Source: Erwinia_E haradaeae_C
GTDB taxonomy: Bacteria; Pseudomonadota; Gammaproteobacteria; Enterobacterales; Enterobacteriaceae
Assembly (NCBI RefSeq): GCF_900698995.1
Contig: NZ_LR217735.1
Location: 868,001-932,000 of the forward strand
Length of the DNA: 64,000 nucleotides
Reading direction: 5' to 3'
The stretch's first letter is position 1. The number at the start of each line of letters is the position of its first letter. The position numbers were made by a program, and so were the translations under genes. Positions 1-9,459 of the stretch are shown here, piece by piece. The notes below the pieces were generated by a model that saw only the letters and a program-made list of their open reading frames with translations, ran no database searches and was not told the DNA's origin.

Positions 1-439
1 TTTTTAATGCTAGAAAAATTATCTGCATAAGCATATATTACTAAATACAATATCATTGTTATCATTATTTTGTGAAGATGTCACATGTTAGCAATGTTAC
101 TTATAAAACAAAAAAATACTATGCAGTCTACTAAAACTTTTGAAGACTAAAATAAAAAGAATATTATTAATAATATTCTTTTTATTTTTAAATATTGAGA
201 ACTATCATGATAGAAAAGATACATATCACATTTATTTATACTACAACCAAAGAGTTTAGAAAAAATCTATTCAGTAACATATTACAGGCAATACTGGCTA
301 TGTTTAACTATGATCATACATAAATAGTACAAATATATTTATGCATATCATGCTAAAATATCCATTTATTATAAATATTAAATATCTGATCAAATAATAC
401 ACTTTATTACTAATGACATAAAATCACTAGAGAATTATT
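1..439. other. Gene-free stretch before degP
   Basis: No reading frame or RNA gene was recognised here. The one structured element is the long palindrome at 149-188, listed separately. It probably ends transcription of whatever lies left of the window. The rest is A+T-rich sequence that must carry the degP promoter, but I could not pick a convincing -35/-10 pair. Confidence 0.6.
149..188. terminator. 40-bp perfect palindrome, probable bidirectional terminator
   Basis: Positions 149-168 are exactly complementary to 169-188: 20-bp arms with no spacer, starting AAAATAAAAAG and ending CTTTTTATTTT. Folded as RNA, the tips give a short loop, and the right arm ends in U-rich sequence on either strand. 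It lies about 250 bp upstream of degP, so it more likely ends a gene to the left than regulates degP. That role is inferred; the palindrome is directly visible. Confidence 0.55.
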
Positions 440-1888
440 ATGATGAAAAAAAAGATTTTATTATTACATACATTAATTTTAGGTCTCAATTTAACTCTGC
501 CAATTCTAGTGGAGGCTGATAATATTAAAAATATCTGTCATCCTGCCAATGCCGTGCCAGTAACAAGTCTAGCTCCCATGCTAGAGAAGGTTATGCCATC
601 AGTTGTAAGCGTTAATGTTGAAGGTACAATGACACGCAAAACAGAATCTATGCAGCAATTTCAACCTTTCTTTGGTGGACCTTCATCGCCATTATGTCAA
701 GAAGGATCTCCATTTCTTGGCTCCCCACTGTGCCAAGGAAGTAGTTCTAATGATAATTATAGCGTGGAAATTCCACAACAAAAATTTCGAGCTCTAGGTT
801 CAGGAGTTATTATTGACTCCATAAAAGGCTACATCGTTACTAATAATCATGTACTAGAAAATGCCACAAAAATTCAAGTACAACTTAGTAATGGGGAAAA
901 ATATGATGCTAAAGTAATTGGTAAAGATCCTCGTTCTGATATTGCTTTAATTCAGATCCTAGCAGCCAAAAATTTAACGGCAATCATAATGTCAGACTCT
1001 GATGGTTTACGCGTTGGGGATTACACCGTCGCCATTGGTAATCCATATGGTCTGGGTGAAACTGTAACTTCGGGGATTATTTCTGCTCTCGGTCGAAGTG
1101 GACTAAATGCTGCAAATTACGAAAATTTTATTCAAACTGACGCTGCAATTAACCGTGGAAATTCAGGCGGTGCACTTGTAAATCTAGATGGCGAATTAAT
1201 CGGAATTAATACTGCCATTCTAGCTCCAGACGGTGGTAATATTGGCATTGGATTTGCTATTCCATCAAATATGGTAAAGAATTTATGCAATCAAATGATT
1301 GCTTATGGACAAGTAAAAAGAGGAGAATTAGGTATTATTGGGACCGAGCTAAACTCGGAGCTAGCCAAAGCAATGAAAGTGAATATTCAGAGAGGTGCAT
1401 TTGTTAGTCAAGTCCTGCCTCAATCTTCTGCAGATAGAGCTGGCATTCATGCAGGGGATGTAATTATATTAATCAATAATAAAACAATCTCTAGCTTTGC
1501 GGCTCTACGTGCTAAAATTGGATCTCTCCCAGTAGGGACCGCTATAGAGCTTGGGTTAATACGTAACGGAAAACTAATAAAAATAAACCTAGCTTTAGAA
1601 GAGAGCAACACAGAAAGAGCTTCTTCTGGTAGTATTTATGATGGAATCGAAGGAGCAAATCTTAGAAATTATAACAAAAAAGATATCAAGGGAGTACAAA
1701 TTGAGACCCTAACACTAGGGTCAGCTGCGGCACGAATAGGATTAAAAAGGGATGATATCATTCTTGGAGTAAACCAACAGCCTATCAGCAACTTAACTGA
1801 ACTAAAAAAAATGCTTGATAGTAAACCTACAGTAGTTGCGCTAAGGATTAAACGTGGTGAGAGTTTAATTTATTTATTGATGCAATAA
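440..1888 (+). CDS. degP: Periplasmic serine protease/chaperone DegP (HtrA)
   Basis: Degrades or holds misfolded envelope proteins in the periplasm, including outer-membrane protein precursors. The 482-residue product has a hydrophobic signal peptide (about residues 1-26), a trypsin-like domain with catalytic triad His137, Asp167 and Ser242 (in GNSGGAL), and two C-terminal PDZ domains (about 295-385 and 400-482). A segment with CQEGSPF and SPLCQG holds two cysteines (86 and 98). This is the long LA loop typical of DegP rather than DegQ or DegS, so degP is preferred. The length is close to E. coli DegP (474). Two ATG codons stand in tandem at 440 and 443; no strong Shine-Dalgarno separates them. 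The gene stands alone between long gaps. DegP is usually under envelope-stress control, but no such promoter was identified here. Confidence 0.96.
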   Translation: MMKKKILLLHTLILGLNLTLPILVEADNIKNICHPANAVPVTSLAPMLEKVMPSVVSVNVEGTMTRKTESMQQFQPFFGGPSSPLCQEGSPFLGSPLCQGSSSNDNYSVEIPQQKFRALGSGVIIDSIKGYIVTNNHVLENATKIQVQLSNGEKYDAKVIGKDPRSDIALIQILAAKNLTAIIMSDSDGLRVGDYTVAIGNPYGLGETVTSGIISALGRSGLNAANYENFIQTDAAINRGNSGGALVNLDGELIGINTAILAPDGGNIGIGFAIPSNMVKNLCNQMIAYGQVKRGELGIIGTELNSELAKAMKVNIQRGAFVSQVLPQSSADRAGIHAGDVIILINNKTISSFAALRAKIGSLPVGTAIELGLIRNGKLIKINLALEESNTERASSGSIYDGIEGANLRNYNKKDIKGVQIETLTLGSAAARIGLKRDDIILGVNQQPISNLTELKKMLDSKPTVVALRIKRGESLIYLLMQ

Positions 1889-2139
1889 ATATATAAAATA
1901 AAAATTTTTTTTCAAACTCCAATGAGAATTATTTTTACTAAAAGTAATTTGATGATTAACTCGACAGTTTTTTTCATGATTTTATTCTCCGAATAATTTT
2001 AGAAAAATAATGTAATGTTGTTAAAAGAACACTAGATGCTACCTCAGGCTCTATCTTTAATCGTAAATTCAGAAAATTATATAACAATCATAAAAATAAA
2101 AAATTATTTAATGCCATGCTAATTCGTAAGGTAAAAGTA

Positions 2140-3075
2140 ATGATAATTGTTACAGGCGGCGCAGGACTTATTGGAAGTAATATTATTGATGCTTTGAACC
2201 GACAGGGTCAAACTAATATTCTAGTCGTAGATAATCTAAAAAATGGTGCTAAATTTTTAAATTTATCAGATCTTGATATTTTTGATTATATCGATAAAAT
2301 TGATTTTCGGATTGCTATTACAAAAAACACTAATTACTTTCTCAATATAGAAGCGGTGTTCCATGAAGGCGCATGCTCTTCTACTACTGAATGGGATGGT
2401 AAATACATGATGGACAATAACTATCAATACTCAAAAGAACTCCTACATTGGTGTCTTAAAAAAAATATTCCATTTTTATACGCTTCTTCTGCTGCAATCT
2501 ACGGACAAAACACCTGCAACTTTCTTGAAGAACGCAAAAATGAGAGACCACTAAATATATACGGATATTCAAAAATGCTTTTTGACAATTATGTTCGTAA
2601 AATTTTACCAAAAGTATCATCACAGATATGTGGCTTACGGTATTTTAACGTCTATGGAGAACGTGAAACGCATAAAGGAGACATGGCTAGTATAGTGCTA
2701 CATCTCTATCAACAGCTAAAAAACAACAACAACGCTCAATTATTCGTGGGAAGTAATGATTTTAAGCGAGATTTTGTTTATGTTAAAGATGTCGCATCAG
2801 TAAATCTATGGTGTTTAAAAAACTCCGTTTCAGGTATTTTTAATTGTGGATCTGGTCAAGCAGTATCTTTTGAAGAAGTAGCTCATGTTATGTTAAAATT
2901 TTATGAAAATAGTGTAATTGAGTACATTCCATTTCCAAAAAAACTTAAAGGATTCTATCAGGCTTTTACACAAGCTGATCTTAAGAAACTAAGAAAAATA
3001 GGTTATGACAGACCATTTCAAACTTTTTCTCAAGGTATTAGAAATTACATACAATGGCTACAATATAAAGCATGA
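2140..3075 (+). CDS. hldD: ADP-L-glycero-D-manno-heptose 6-epimerase
   Basis: Cytoplasmic NADP-dependent epimerase that makes the ADP-heptose donor for LPS inner core. The product begins MIIVTGGAGLIGSN, a Rossmann nucleotide-binding motif, and carries the YGYSK catalytic Tyr-Lys pair and the ACSSTTEWDG signature. At 311 residues it matches E. coli HldD (310). The frame stays open eight codons further upstream to 2116, but the family starts at MIIVTGG, and an AAGG sits just before 2140, so 2140 is chosen. Its stop overlaps the start of waaF (ATGA), so the two are probably translationally coupled. It heads hldD-waaF-waaC, the same order as in enteric relatives. Confidence 0.96.
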   Translation: MIIVTGGAGLIGSNIIDALNRQGQTNILVVDNLKNGAKFLNLSDLDIFDYIDKIDFRIAITKNTNYFLNIEAVFHEGACSSTTEWDGKYMMDNNYQYSKELLHWCLKKNIPFLYASSAAIYGQNTCNFLEERKNERPLNIYGYSKMLFDNYVRKILPKVSSQICGLRYFNVYGERETHKGDMASIVLHLYQQLKNNNNAQLFVGSNDFKRDFVYVKDVASVNLWCLKNSVSGIFNCGSGQAVSFEEVAHVMLKFYENSVIEYIPFPKKLKGFYQAFTQADLKKLRKIGYDRPFQTFSQGIRNYIQWLQYKA

Positions 3076-4136
3076 TTAGTTCTAAAAAGACAAAAATTCT
3101 AGTAATAGGCCCTTCTTGGATTGGTGATATGATGATGTCACAAAGTCTTTATCGTACCTTGAAAAGCCAAAATACTAACAGTATAATCGATGTGATAGCT
3201 CCTGCATGGTGCCATCCTTTGCTCTTGAGAATGCAAGAAGTTAATGAAGCGTTGCTTTTACCATTAAGGCATGATGCAGTCGGACTATCAATGCGTTGGC
3301 GTTTAGGTCAGATACTGCATCAGAAACATTATGATAAAGCCTTTGTTCTTCCAGGTTCTTTTAAGTCTGCACTTATTCCTTTTTTCGCTAAAATCCCTCA
3401 TCGTATAGGATGGAGGGGTGAAATGCGCTATGGGTTACTTAATGACATACGTATATTGAATAATACTGCTTTTCCACTTATGGTTCAACGATATATAGCG
3501 CTATGTTATCATAGGTCACGCATAAGTAGTAGCAAAGATCTTCCGCAACCACTTTATATGCCGACTCTTAAAGTACAAGAAAAAGAAAAAAAGATCGCTC
3601 TTTACACTTATAAAATATATTCGAAACGACCTATTATTGGATTTTGCCCCGGAGCTGAATCTAATCTTCTTAAAAAATGGCCACATTATCATTATGCACA
3701 ACTAGCAGAGTTTTTAATTAAAAATGGATATCAAATCCTCTTGTTTGGCTCTACTAAAGATCGTATTACTGGAGAACGCATTCTGCTAAATCTCTCTCAG
3801 GAAATCAAAAATTATTCTTTCAATCTTGCCGGTAAAACTAATCTACAACAAGCTGTAGTTCTACTATCTTGTTGTCATACTGTAATTAGTAATGATTCTG
3901 GACTTATGCATATTGCTGCTGCACTAAATCTTCCATTAATCGCACTATATGGACCCAGTAATCCTAACTTTACTCCTCCTTTATCAAAAAAATCTAAAAT
4001 CATTTCTTTAGCTAGTAGCTGTGATTCATTACAAAACAGAAAAATCCATGAAGAATATCATCCTAGTCTTATCAAAATTACACCAGAAAGAGTCATTATG
4101 GAGCTAAAACTCTTGCATTACACTGTAGGAATATAA
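3072..4136 (+). CDS. waaF: ADP-heptose:LPS heptosyltransferase II
   Basis: Adds the second L,D-heptose to the LPS inner core at the inner face of the inner membrane, using ADP-heptose from HldD. The 354-residue protein is a GT-B glycosyltransferase (family GT9). The N-terminal half contains GPSWIGDMMMSQSL, and the C-terminal donor site has GFCPGAE and the NDSGLMHIAAAL motif. E. coli WaaF has 348 residues. It overlaps hldD by four bases and abuts waaC with no gap, indicating one transcript. It differs from WaaC in lacking the KTSSMGD opening. Nothing suggests decay. Confidence 0.95.
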   Translation: MISSKKTKILVIGPSWIGDMMMSQSLYRTLKSQNTNSIIDVIAPAWCHPLLLRMQEVNEALLLPLRHDAVGLSMRWRLGQILHQKHYDKAFVLPGSFKSALIPFFAKIPHRIGWRGEMRYGLLNDIRILNNTAFPLMVQRYIALCYHRSRISSSKDLPQPLYMPTLKVQEKEKKIALYTYKIYSKRPIIGFCPGAESNLLKKWPHYHYAQLAEFLIKNGYQILLFGSTKDRITGERILLNLSQEIKNYSFNLAGKTNLQQAVVLLSCCHTVISNDSGLMHIAAALNLPLIALYGPSNPNFTPPLSKKSKIISLASSCDSLQNRKIHEEYHPSLIKITPERVIMELKLLHYTVGI

Positions 4137-5102
4137 ATGCTAGTTTTAATGATTAAAACTTCCTCTATGGGCGATGTAATACATTCACTACCTGCACTGA
4201 CTGACGCTAGATTAGCTTTTCCTAATATGCATTGCGAATGGGTCATAGAAGAGAACTTTTCTGAAATTCCTACCTGGCACCCGGCAGTTTCTCACGTTAT
4301 TCCAGTAGCAATTCGTCGCTGGCGAAAAAATTGGTTTAAAAACTTAATACGAAAAGAACGTATTAATTTTAAACATGCCTTACAATATCGTTCTTACGAT
4401 GCAGTGATTGATGCTCAGGGCTTAATAAAAAGTGCTGCCTTAATAAGCCGTTTTGCTACAGGTACAAAACACGGAGGTGATATCTATAGCATAAGAGAAC
4501 CTGTTGCTAGCTGGTGGTATGATAAGCGTTATGCTATCAACAAAAATCAACATGCTGTGCAACGAATACGAAGTCTCTTTGCAAAAAGCCTAAACTATAC
4601 ACTACCAACGACGATAGGTGATTATGGAATTCTACAACACTTTAAAAAAAATCAACCAATAAAAACCAATGACTATCTAGTTTTTTTGCACGCAACTACA
4701 AAAGATAAAAAACAATGGCCAGAGATGCATTGGAGGACACTCATTAACTCTTTACAACCTGAAAGGGTCATGATTAAACTACCCTGGGGAACGCATAATG
4801 AATTTTTGCGCGCTCAAAGACTAGCACAAGGTTTAAGCTATGTAGAAGTCTTGCCTAAATTAATGTTAAAAGAAATAGCGCATATACTTATAGGAGCCAA
4901 AGCAATAGTATCTGTAGATACAGGGTTAAGTCAGCTCGCTGCCGCTCTCAACTGTCCGAATATTACTTTGTATGGGCCAACTAATGTAGATTTGATTGGT
5001 GGTTATGGTCATAATCAAATTTCAGTGCTTTCCTTACAAAAAAACATGGCAGAAATAAGCCCTCAAAAAATTCAATTAATTCTTAAACAGCTCCTCATAT
5101 GA
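4137..5102 (+). CDS. waaC: LPS heptosyltransferase I
   Basis: Transfers the first heptose onto Kdo2-lipid A. The 321-residue product opens with KTSSMGDVIHSLPALTDA, the WaaC signature, and has HATTKDKKQWPE and SVDTGLSQLAAAL near the donor site. E. coli WaaC has 319 residues. Translation begins at the base after the waaF stop codon, so it is the last readable gene of hldD-waaF-waaC. The 1 kb that follows, where ligase or Kdo-transferase genes often lie in relatives, has no readable gene. The core may therefore end at heptose unless other genes lie elsewhere. Confidence 0.95.
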   Translation: MLVLMIKTSSMGDVIHSLPALTDARLAFPNMHCEWVIEENFSEIPTWHPAVSHVIPVAIRRWRKNWFKNLIRKERINFKHALQYRSYDAVIDAQGLIKSAALISRFATGTKHGGDIYSIREPVASWWYDKRYAINKNQHAVQRIRSLFAKSLNYTLPTTIGDYGILQHFKKNQPIKTNDYLVFLHATTKDKKQWPEMHWRTLINSLQPERVMIKLPWGTHNEFLRAQRLAQGLSYVEVLPKLMLKEIAHILIGAKAIVSVDTGLSQLAAALNCPNITLYGPTNVDLIGGYGHNQISVLSLQKNMAEISPQKIQLILKQLLI

Positions 5103-6153
5103 AACAACCTCATCTCATGAATCTCAGGTAAATAAGAGAGCTAAGCGCTTATTACTACATATGTTGATTTTCCTTCTAATTAACAAAATATTATTCTATA
5201 TATAATCAATAAAATTCCAGTGAGACTTAATGTCATCTCAAGAACAGAAAGTATGTTTTTTGAATAATTATTTAATAATCTGCTTATACATTGTCCATAA
5301 TTTTTAAAAAATATTAACTATTATATAAAGTTTCTAAAATATCTACTGATTTTTTTATTGTTTAGGGTTTTTGTGCATAAATGTTCAATAAAAAAATATT
5401 TAGTTCTATATTATAATGATAGCTTATCATGGTACTTTACGATAAATGCTAAAATCAAGAATTTTTTGTGTACTCAATAGTATTATCTTAGCTTTTAAAA
5501 CATCAAAAGATTATGGAGTTACACTTTGATCTTCCTTATTATGTTTATGATCTTTTATAATATTTTAATTCAAAAAAAATATTGTCACATATCAAATATA
5601 TTAATGAAATAAAAGAGCCAATAGTGATCAAAACTATCATCAATTGGGCTATAATGCAAAATTATATACTATATATAACTTTGATTATGATTCATTTCAA
5701 GAAAAAATTAAAAATGTTATATGATTTGATGGCAAAAATTCTAAAATAAATAATATTTACTATGAGTATTTAATATTACACTACAATTTTTGTTACCAAA
5801 AACTCTCAAACGAGATCACATTAATGTATATCTGAGATTTTATAAAAAATTAAATTATTTTTAATTTACTAAAAAATATAAATTATGGTAATTAACAAAA
5901 GAAATATAAAAAATTCATTAAACACATCTATACTTAATAGTAATAATTTCTTGAATATGAATTTTTTTTAAGAAATGATAAATACTGTTAATTTTGTAAA
6001 ATATTATAGCAAGTGAGTAAATATATAGATATTATCTATATATAACAATTTGGTATAGTAAATAATATATAAATTGTTTCGGTAAGATTTTACGATTTCT
6101 CTAGCAGATTTTAAATACAATTCTTAGCCAATTTTTCTTTAGATATATTATGA
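5103..6153. other. Gene-free stretch after waaC
   Basis: About 1 kb of A+T-rich sequence, broken by stops in all frames. Position suggests decayed LPS genes, but I found no stretch that reads as a known protein. No strong hairpin follows waaC. Confidence 0.55.
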
Positions 6154-6226
6154 TGGGTCGTGCAGGACTTGAACCTGCGACCAATTGATTAAAAGTCAAC
6201 TGCTCTACCAACTGAGCTAACGACCC
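6154..6226 (-). tRNA. tRNA-Lys (anticodon TTT)
   Basis: A 73-nt cloverleaf on the minus strand starts GGGTCGTTAGCTCAG and carries anticodon loop CTTTTAA, so it decodes AAA/AAG. It closely resembles E. coli tRNA-Lys. It sits four bases downstream of the tRNA-Val 3' end, and the pair reproduces the Val-Lys order of the enteric lysT operon. Unlike the other tRNAs in this window, the CCA end is not encoded: the three bases after the discriminator A read TCA. The 3' end must be finished by tRNA nucleotidyltransferase. Confidence 0.97.
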
Positions 6227-6230
6227 AATC

Positions 6231-6306
6231 TGGTGGGTAATGACGGACTCGAACCGCCGCCCCCCTCCGTGTAAAGGAGGTGCTCTACCAACTGAGCTAA
6301 TCACCC
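6231..6306 (-). tRNA. tRNA-Val (anticodon TAC)
   Basis: A 76-nt minus-strand gene including an encoded CCA. The acceptor GGGTGAT pairs with ATTACCC, the anticodon stem is CCTCC/GGAGG, and the loop is TTTACAC. It is first in a two-tRNA unit with tRNA-Lys. A clear promoter lies about 35-60 bases upstream (6340-6367). Confidence 0.97.
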
Positions 6307-6339
6307 ATATTATATTAATATTATATTAATAACATAATT

Positions 6340-6367
6340 ATTATATATCATTTACCAACTAAGTCAA
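6340..6367 (-). promoter_or_regulatory. Sigma70-type promoter for tRNA-Val/tRNA-Lys
   Basis: Read on the minus strand, TTGACT (6362-6367) is followed after 16 bases by a perfect TATAAT (6340-6345). Transcription would start near 6333, about 27 bases before tRNA-Val. The position and near-consensus boxes make this the best-supported promoter in the window. The remaining gap up to 6613 holds nothing else recognised. Confidence 0.65.
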
Positions 6368-6613
6368 TAATTTTACAATATCTATCTTTTCTTTAACACA
6401 AACTTTTAAAAATCTTGTAAAATACATTTCGCATAATATGTTATATATTATCGTAATTAGATACATAGTTGTCTTCATATAAATTGCATAGATATCTATA
6501 CCTTAAAAGTAAATAATTTATAATTATACATTAACATTATAAAAAAAATACTACTCTTAAATTTAAGAAATATAGTAAAAATTTATACTCCACCTGAAAG
6601 GATAATCTTTCTT

Positions 6614-7465
6614 TTATAATAAAACAGTACGATTACCATTTAAAAAGACCCGATGCGTTAAAATTTGATTTAATGCCTGACTAAGTACGTTTTTTTCTAC
6701 ATCATGACCGAGTCGAATCATATCTTCTACTGAATAACTATGATCAATATGAATAGCATCCTGCATGATAATTTGGCCAGCATCTAACTGATTAGTTACA
6801 TAATGTGCAGTAGCTCCGATAATTTTCACGCCACGAGCATAAGCCTGGTGATATGGACGTGAACCAACAAATGCAGGAAGTAAAGAGTGATGAATATTAA
6901 TAATCTTATTAGGATAACGACGCAAAAACTCTGGTGTCAGTACGCGCATATATTTAGCAAGCACTATATAATCAGGTTGATAAAGAGTAATACTATCAGT
7001 AATATTTTTTTCCTGCTCTAAACGCGTCAGGCCTTCATTTTTTAAAAAAATAAAAGGCACATCAAAACTATGAACTAACTGACTTAATCGCTTGTGATTA
7101 CTAATTACTGCAGAAATCTCAACATCTAACTCACCATAAGCACTTTTTACTAATAGATCCCCTAAACAATGAGCCTCTTGACCGACCAAAATAACGATCT
7201 TACGGCGATCAATATCTTTTAAGAAATATTGTGAGCCAATTGGAAGCAAGATATCAAGATCTTTAAAAAAATTGTCTTGATGATAAAAACAACCAGCCAG
7301 TTCAGCACGCATAAAAAAATAAGAAGTTTTGTTGTCAGTAAATTGATTATTTTTTAAAATATTGAATTTATATTGACAACATATAGCAGTAATTTTTGTG
7401 ATTAACCCTGCTACGTCAGGACATACAATTTTTAAAACTTTTTGTTGTTGTATGCTGTCTTGCAT
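6614..7465 (-). CDS. purU: Formyltetrahydrofolate deformylase
   Basis: Hydrolyses 10-formyl-THF to formate and THF, balancing one-carbon pools and feeding formate to purine synthesis. The 283-residue protein (E. coli 280) has an N-terminal ACT regulatory domain (about 8-85) and a C-terminal formyl-transferase fold with NIHHSLLPAF and GATAHYVTNQLDAGQIIMQ; the Asn-His-Asp catalytic set lies in these motifs. The start at 7465 gives the family N-terminus, and an AAGGA lies about 11 bases upstream. It is a single gene. PurU is an unusual survivor in reduced genomes and fits with folA and metK elsewhere in the window. Confidence 0.95.
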   Translation of the reverse strand: MQDSIQQQKVLKIVCPDVAGLITKITAICCQYKFNILKNNQFTDNKTSYFFMRAELAGCFYHQDNFFKDLDILLPIGSQYFLKDIDRRKIVILVGQEAHCLGDLLVKSAYGELDVEISAVISNHKRLSQLVHSFDVPFIFLKNEGLTRLEQEKNITDSITLYQPDYIVLAKYMRVLTPEFLRRYPNKIINIHHSLLPAFVGSRPYHQAYARGVKIIGATAHYVTNQLDAGQIIMQDAIHIDHSYSVEDMIRLGHDVEKNVLSQALNQILTHRVFLNGNRTVLL

Positions 7466-8550
7466 TGTGCTTATGGTCCTTATATATACAGTAACACCCT
7501 AATTAATCTTAATTAATATTATTCTTATAATCTATAGTAAAATTAAAATTTTATACTATACATATCTTGCTTAAAAATAATCGCTATGATTGAATCCATA
7601 TGTTTATGAGTAAAAAAAGTTACTTTTAATGAATAACTATTAATAATATTGTAGAAAATTTTTGTATTATATCACTATACAGTCAACTAATATTTTGATA
7701 TTGATCGGAGGGCTATTATTAGAGAAGAAAAATTGTTCATTTTAACAACTTAGCGCCATAAAAATTATATATTAAATCATATAAATTTTACTTAATAAAT
7801 TAATGATCCATTAATAGTAATTACAAGTAGTATGGATTTTCTTAATATTGAAAAAAAAATAACCCCATGATTACTTAATATATAGATATAAACACGTTTA
7901 TATCAATTATAACATAAAAAATGTCAATATAAATATGATATAAAATACCCTAAAGTTTAACTTTTAATTAGCATAAATGTATAATACTAAATCTATATTT
8001 TAATTTTTTACAACGGTAATATATAGAATATATATTCCATTATAATCTATTAAAATCTATTAAAATAATAGTCCTATCATATAATAATAAATAATAAAGA
8101 AATCTAACTTTTAAAATTGATTGTATTGCTAAAATAATTTTCCATATTTTGATAATTATTTTTCTTGATGTGTATTATTCAAGATATTATATGTAACATA
8201 TCAATTTTTTAATGACATATTTAAAATGTGCTATGAAACAAAAAAATAAATTTCATACAAATTACAAATATACCATATTATGCGTATATATTTCTTAATT
8301 TTTAAACTCTTTTTCTATGTTTTAAACTTGCAATACTAAAACTGAATAAAATTCTATACGCTAAAATATTTAATATTTAAACGTAAATCAGTCATAGACA
8401 TGAAAATTAAAAATAGTAGATAATTTTAAAAAAAGAATATAACAATATAAAATTATTTAATCTATTTTTTATGACTTATGTTATATAGGTTTACACTAAA
8501 TTCAAATAGAGTAAATATTTTAGCAAATAATTAATATTTTAGGAAGATTT
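7466..8550. other. Gene-free stretch between purU and ssrA
   Basis: About 1.1 kb of A+T-rich DNA. No open frame of useful length, RNA gene or strong hairpin was seen. A short direct repeat of ATCTATTAAA near 8047-8067 is the only local structure noted. Confidence 0.55.
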
Positions 8551-8930
8551 TGGTGGAGCTGGCGGGAGTTGAACCCGCGTCCAGAATTGTTCTGCTATCA
8601 GAACTACATGCTTAGTATAGTTATTGTTTTCATTAAATAGTCGCGAACTAACACGCCACTAAAAACTAGCTTAATTTTATTTAACACATTAACCAAAAGC
8701 AAAGCTGATGTGCGATCTCTTTATAAATATGACCTTTCTTGATCCCGTCCTCAAGAGAATAGGCTAGGAGAAAGGACGCCTTTAGTTTATTAGACTAATT
8801 ACGCTGCTAAAGCGGCAGGCGAAAAACTATCGTCATTTGCAACTATTTTTTTACGGCTTTTAACGAGGCAAACCGCCCCTCGGCATGCTCCTAAAGTTTT
8901 ACATATTCTGTCGAATCCATAATCAGCCCC
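8551..8930 (-). ncRNA. ssrA: Transfer-messenger RNA (tmRNA)
   Basis: Rescues stalled ribosomes and tags the unfinished protein for proteolysis. The 380-nt minus-strand gene begins GGGGCTGATTATGGATTCGA and ends CAGCTCCACCA. The ends pair as an alanine-type acceptor with the G3.U pair that AlaRS needs, and the T-arm (GGGTTCAACTCCC) is intact. The resume codon GCA opens a 13-codon tag frame, ANDDSFSPAALAA, then TAA, with the conserved AATAGT just before it. E. coli has a 10-residue tag; 13-residue tags ending in AALAA are, from memory, known in Yersinia, Serratia and Dickeya relatives. It lies 46 bp downstream of smpB on the same strand, the usual enteric order. Confidence 0.97.
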
Positions 8931-8976
8931 ATAGAATAATATTCTCTTATAATATATCTATTTTATTTATATTGCA

Positions 8977-9459
8977 CTATTTAGTTAAAAATTTATTTTT
9001 TGTTATACGCATCTTCTCTATCCTCCAATTTCGTTCTTTGATTACTTCTCGCTTATCATGTTGTTTTTTACCTTTTCCGACACCAATCTTCAATTTAGCC
9101 CATGAATTTTTCCAGTACACTGATAATGAGATTATACTATATCCATGCCGCTGAACTATATTAGACAATATATTCAATTCGTGCTTGCCAAGAAGTAACT
9201 TCCGAGCACGCTTTGCGTCGCACTGCGTATCTGGTGAAGCAAAATGCAGAGCTGAAATATTTGAGTTAATTAAAAATGCTTCCTTGCTATTTAAAATTAT
9301 ATAACTTTCTTTGATATTTACTTGACCAGCGCGAAGAGCCTTTACCTCCCATCCTTTCAGTAATAATCCGGCCTCAAATTCTTTTTCAATACAATATGAA
9401 TAATAAGCATATTTATTCATAGCAATTGAGATATAAACAGGTTGATTTGATTTATTCAT
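8977..9459 (-). CDS. smpB: SsrA-binding protein SmpB
   Basis: Binds tmRNA and carries it to the stalled ribosome A site. The 160-residue product matches E. coli SmpB in length (160) and has the core GWEVKALRAG, the RKLLL stretch and the C-terminal KIGVGKGKKQHDKRE tail that enters the mRNA channel. The frame continues upstream to a TTG at 9507, but the family N-terminus aligns with the ATG at 9459, chosen here; no strong Shine-Dalgarno supports either. The gene is divergent from ratA, as in E. coli, with an 0.9-kb gap containing a tandem repeat. Confidence 0.95.
   Translation of the reverse strand: MNKSNQPVYISIAMNKYAYYSYCIEKEFEAGLLLKGWEVKALRAGQVNIKESYIILNSKEAFLINSNISALHFASPDTQCDAKRARKLLLGKHELNILSNIVQRHGYSIISLSVYWKNSWAKLKIGVGKGKKQHDKREVIKERNWRIEKMRITKNKFLTK

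Noticed and set aside
5103..6153. waaL or waaA pseudogene after waaC
   Set aside because: Position is suggestive, but no stretch could be matched to either protein by eye.
6101..6304. 67-codon minus-strand open frame
   Set aside because: It runs through both tRNA-Val and tRNA-Lys; the apparent protein is translated tRNA sequence.
8885..9154. 89-codon plus-strand open frame
   Set aside because: It overlaps the 5' end of tmRNA and the 3' half of smpB on the opposite strand, and has no family features.
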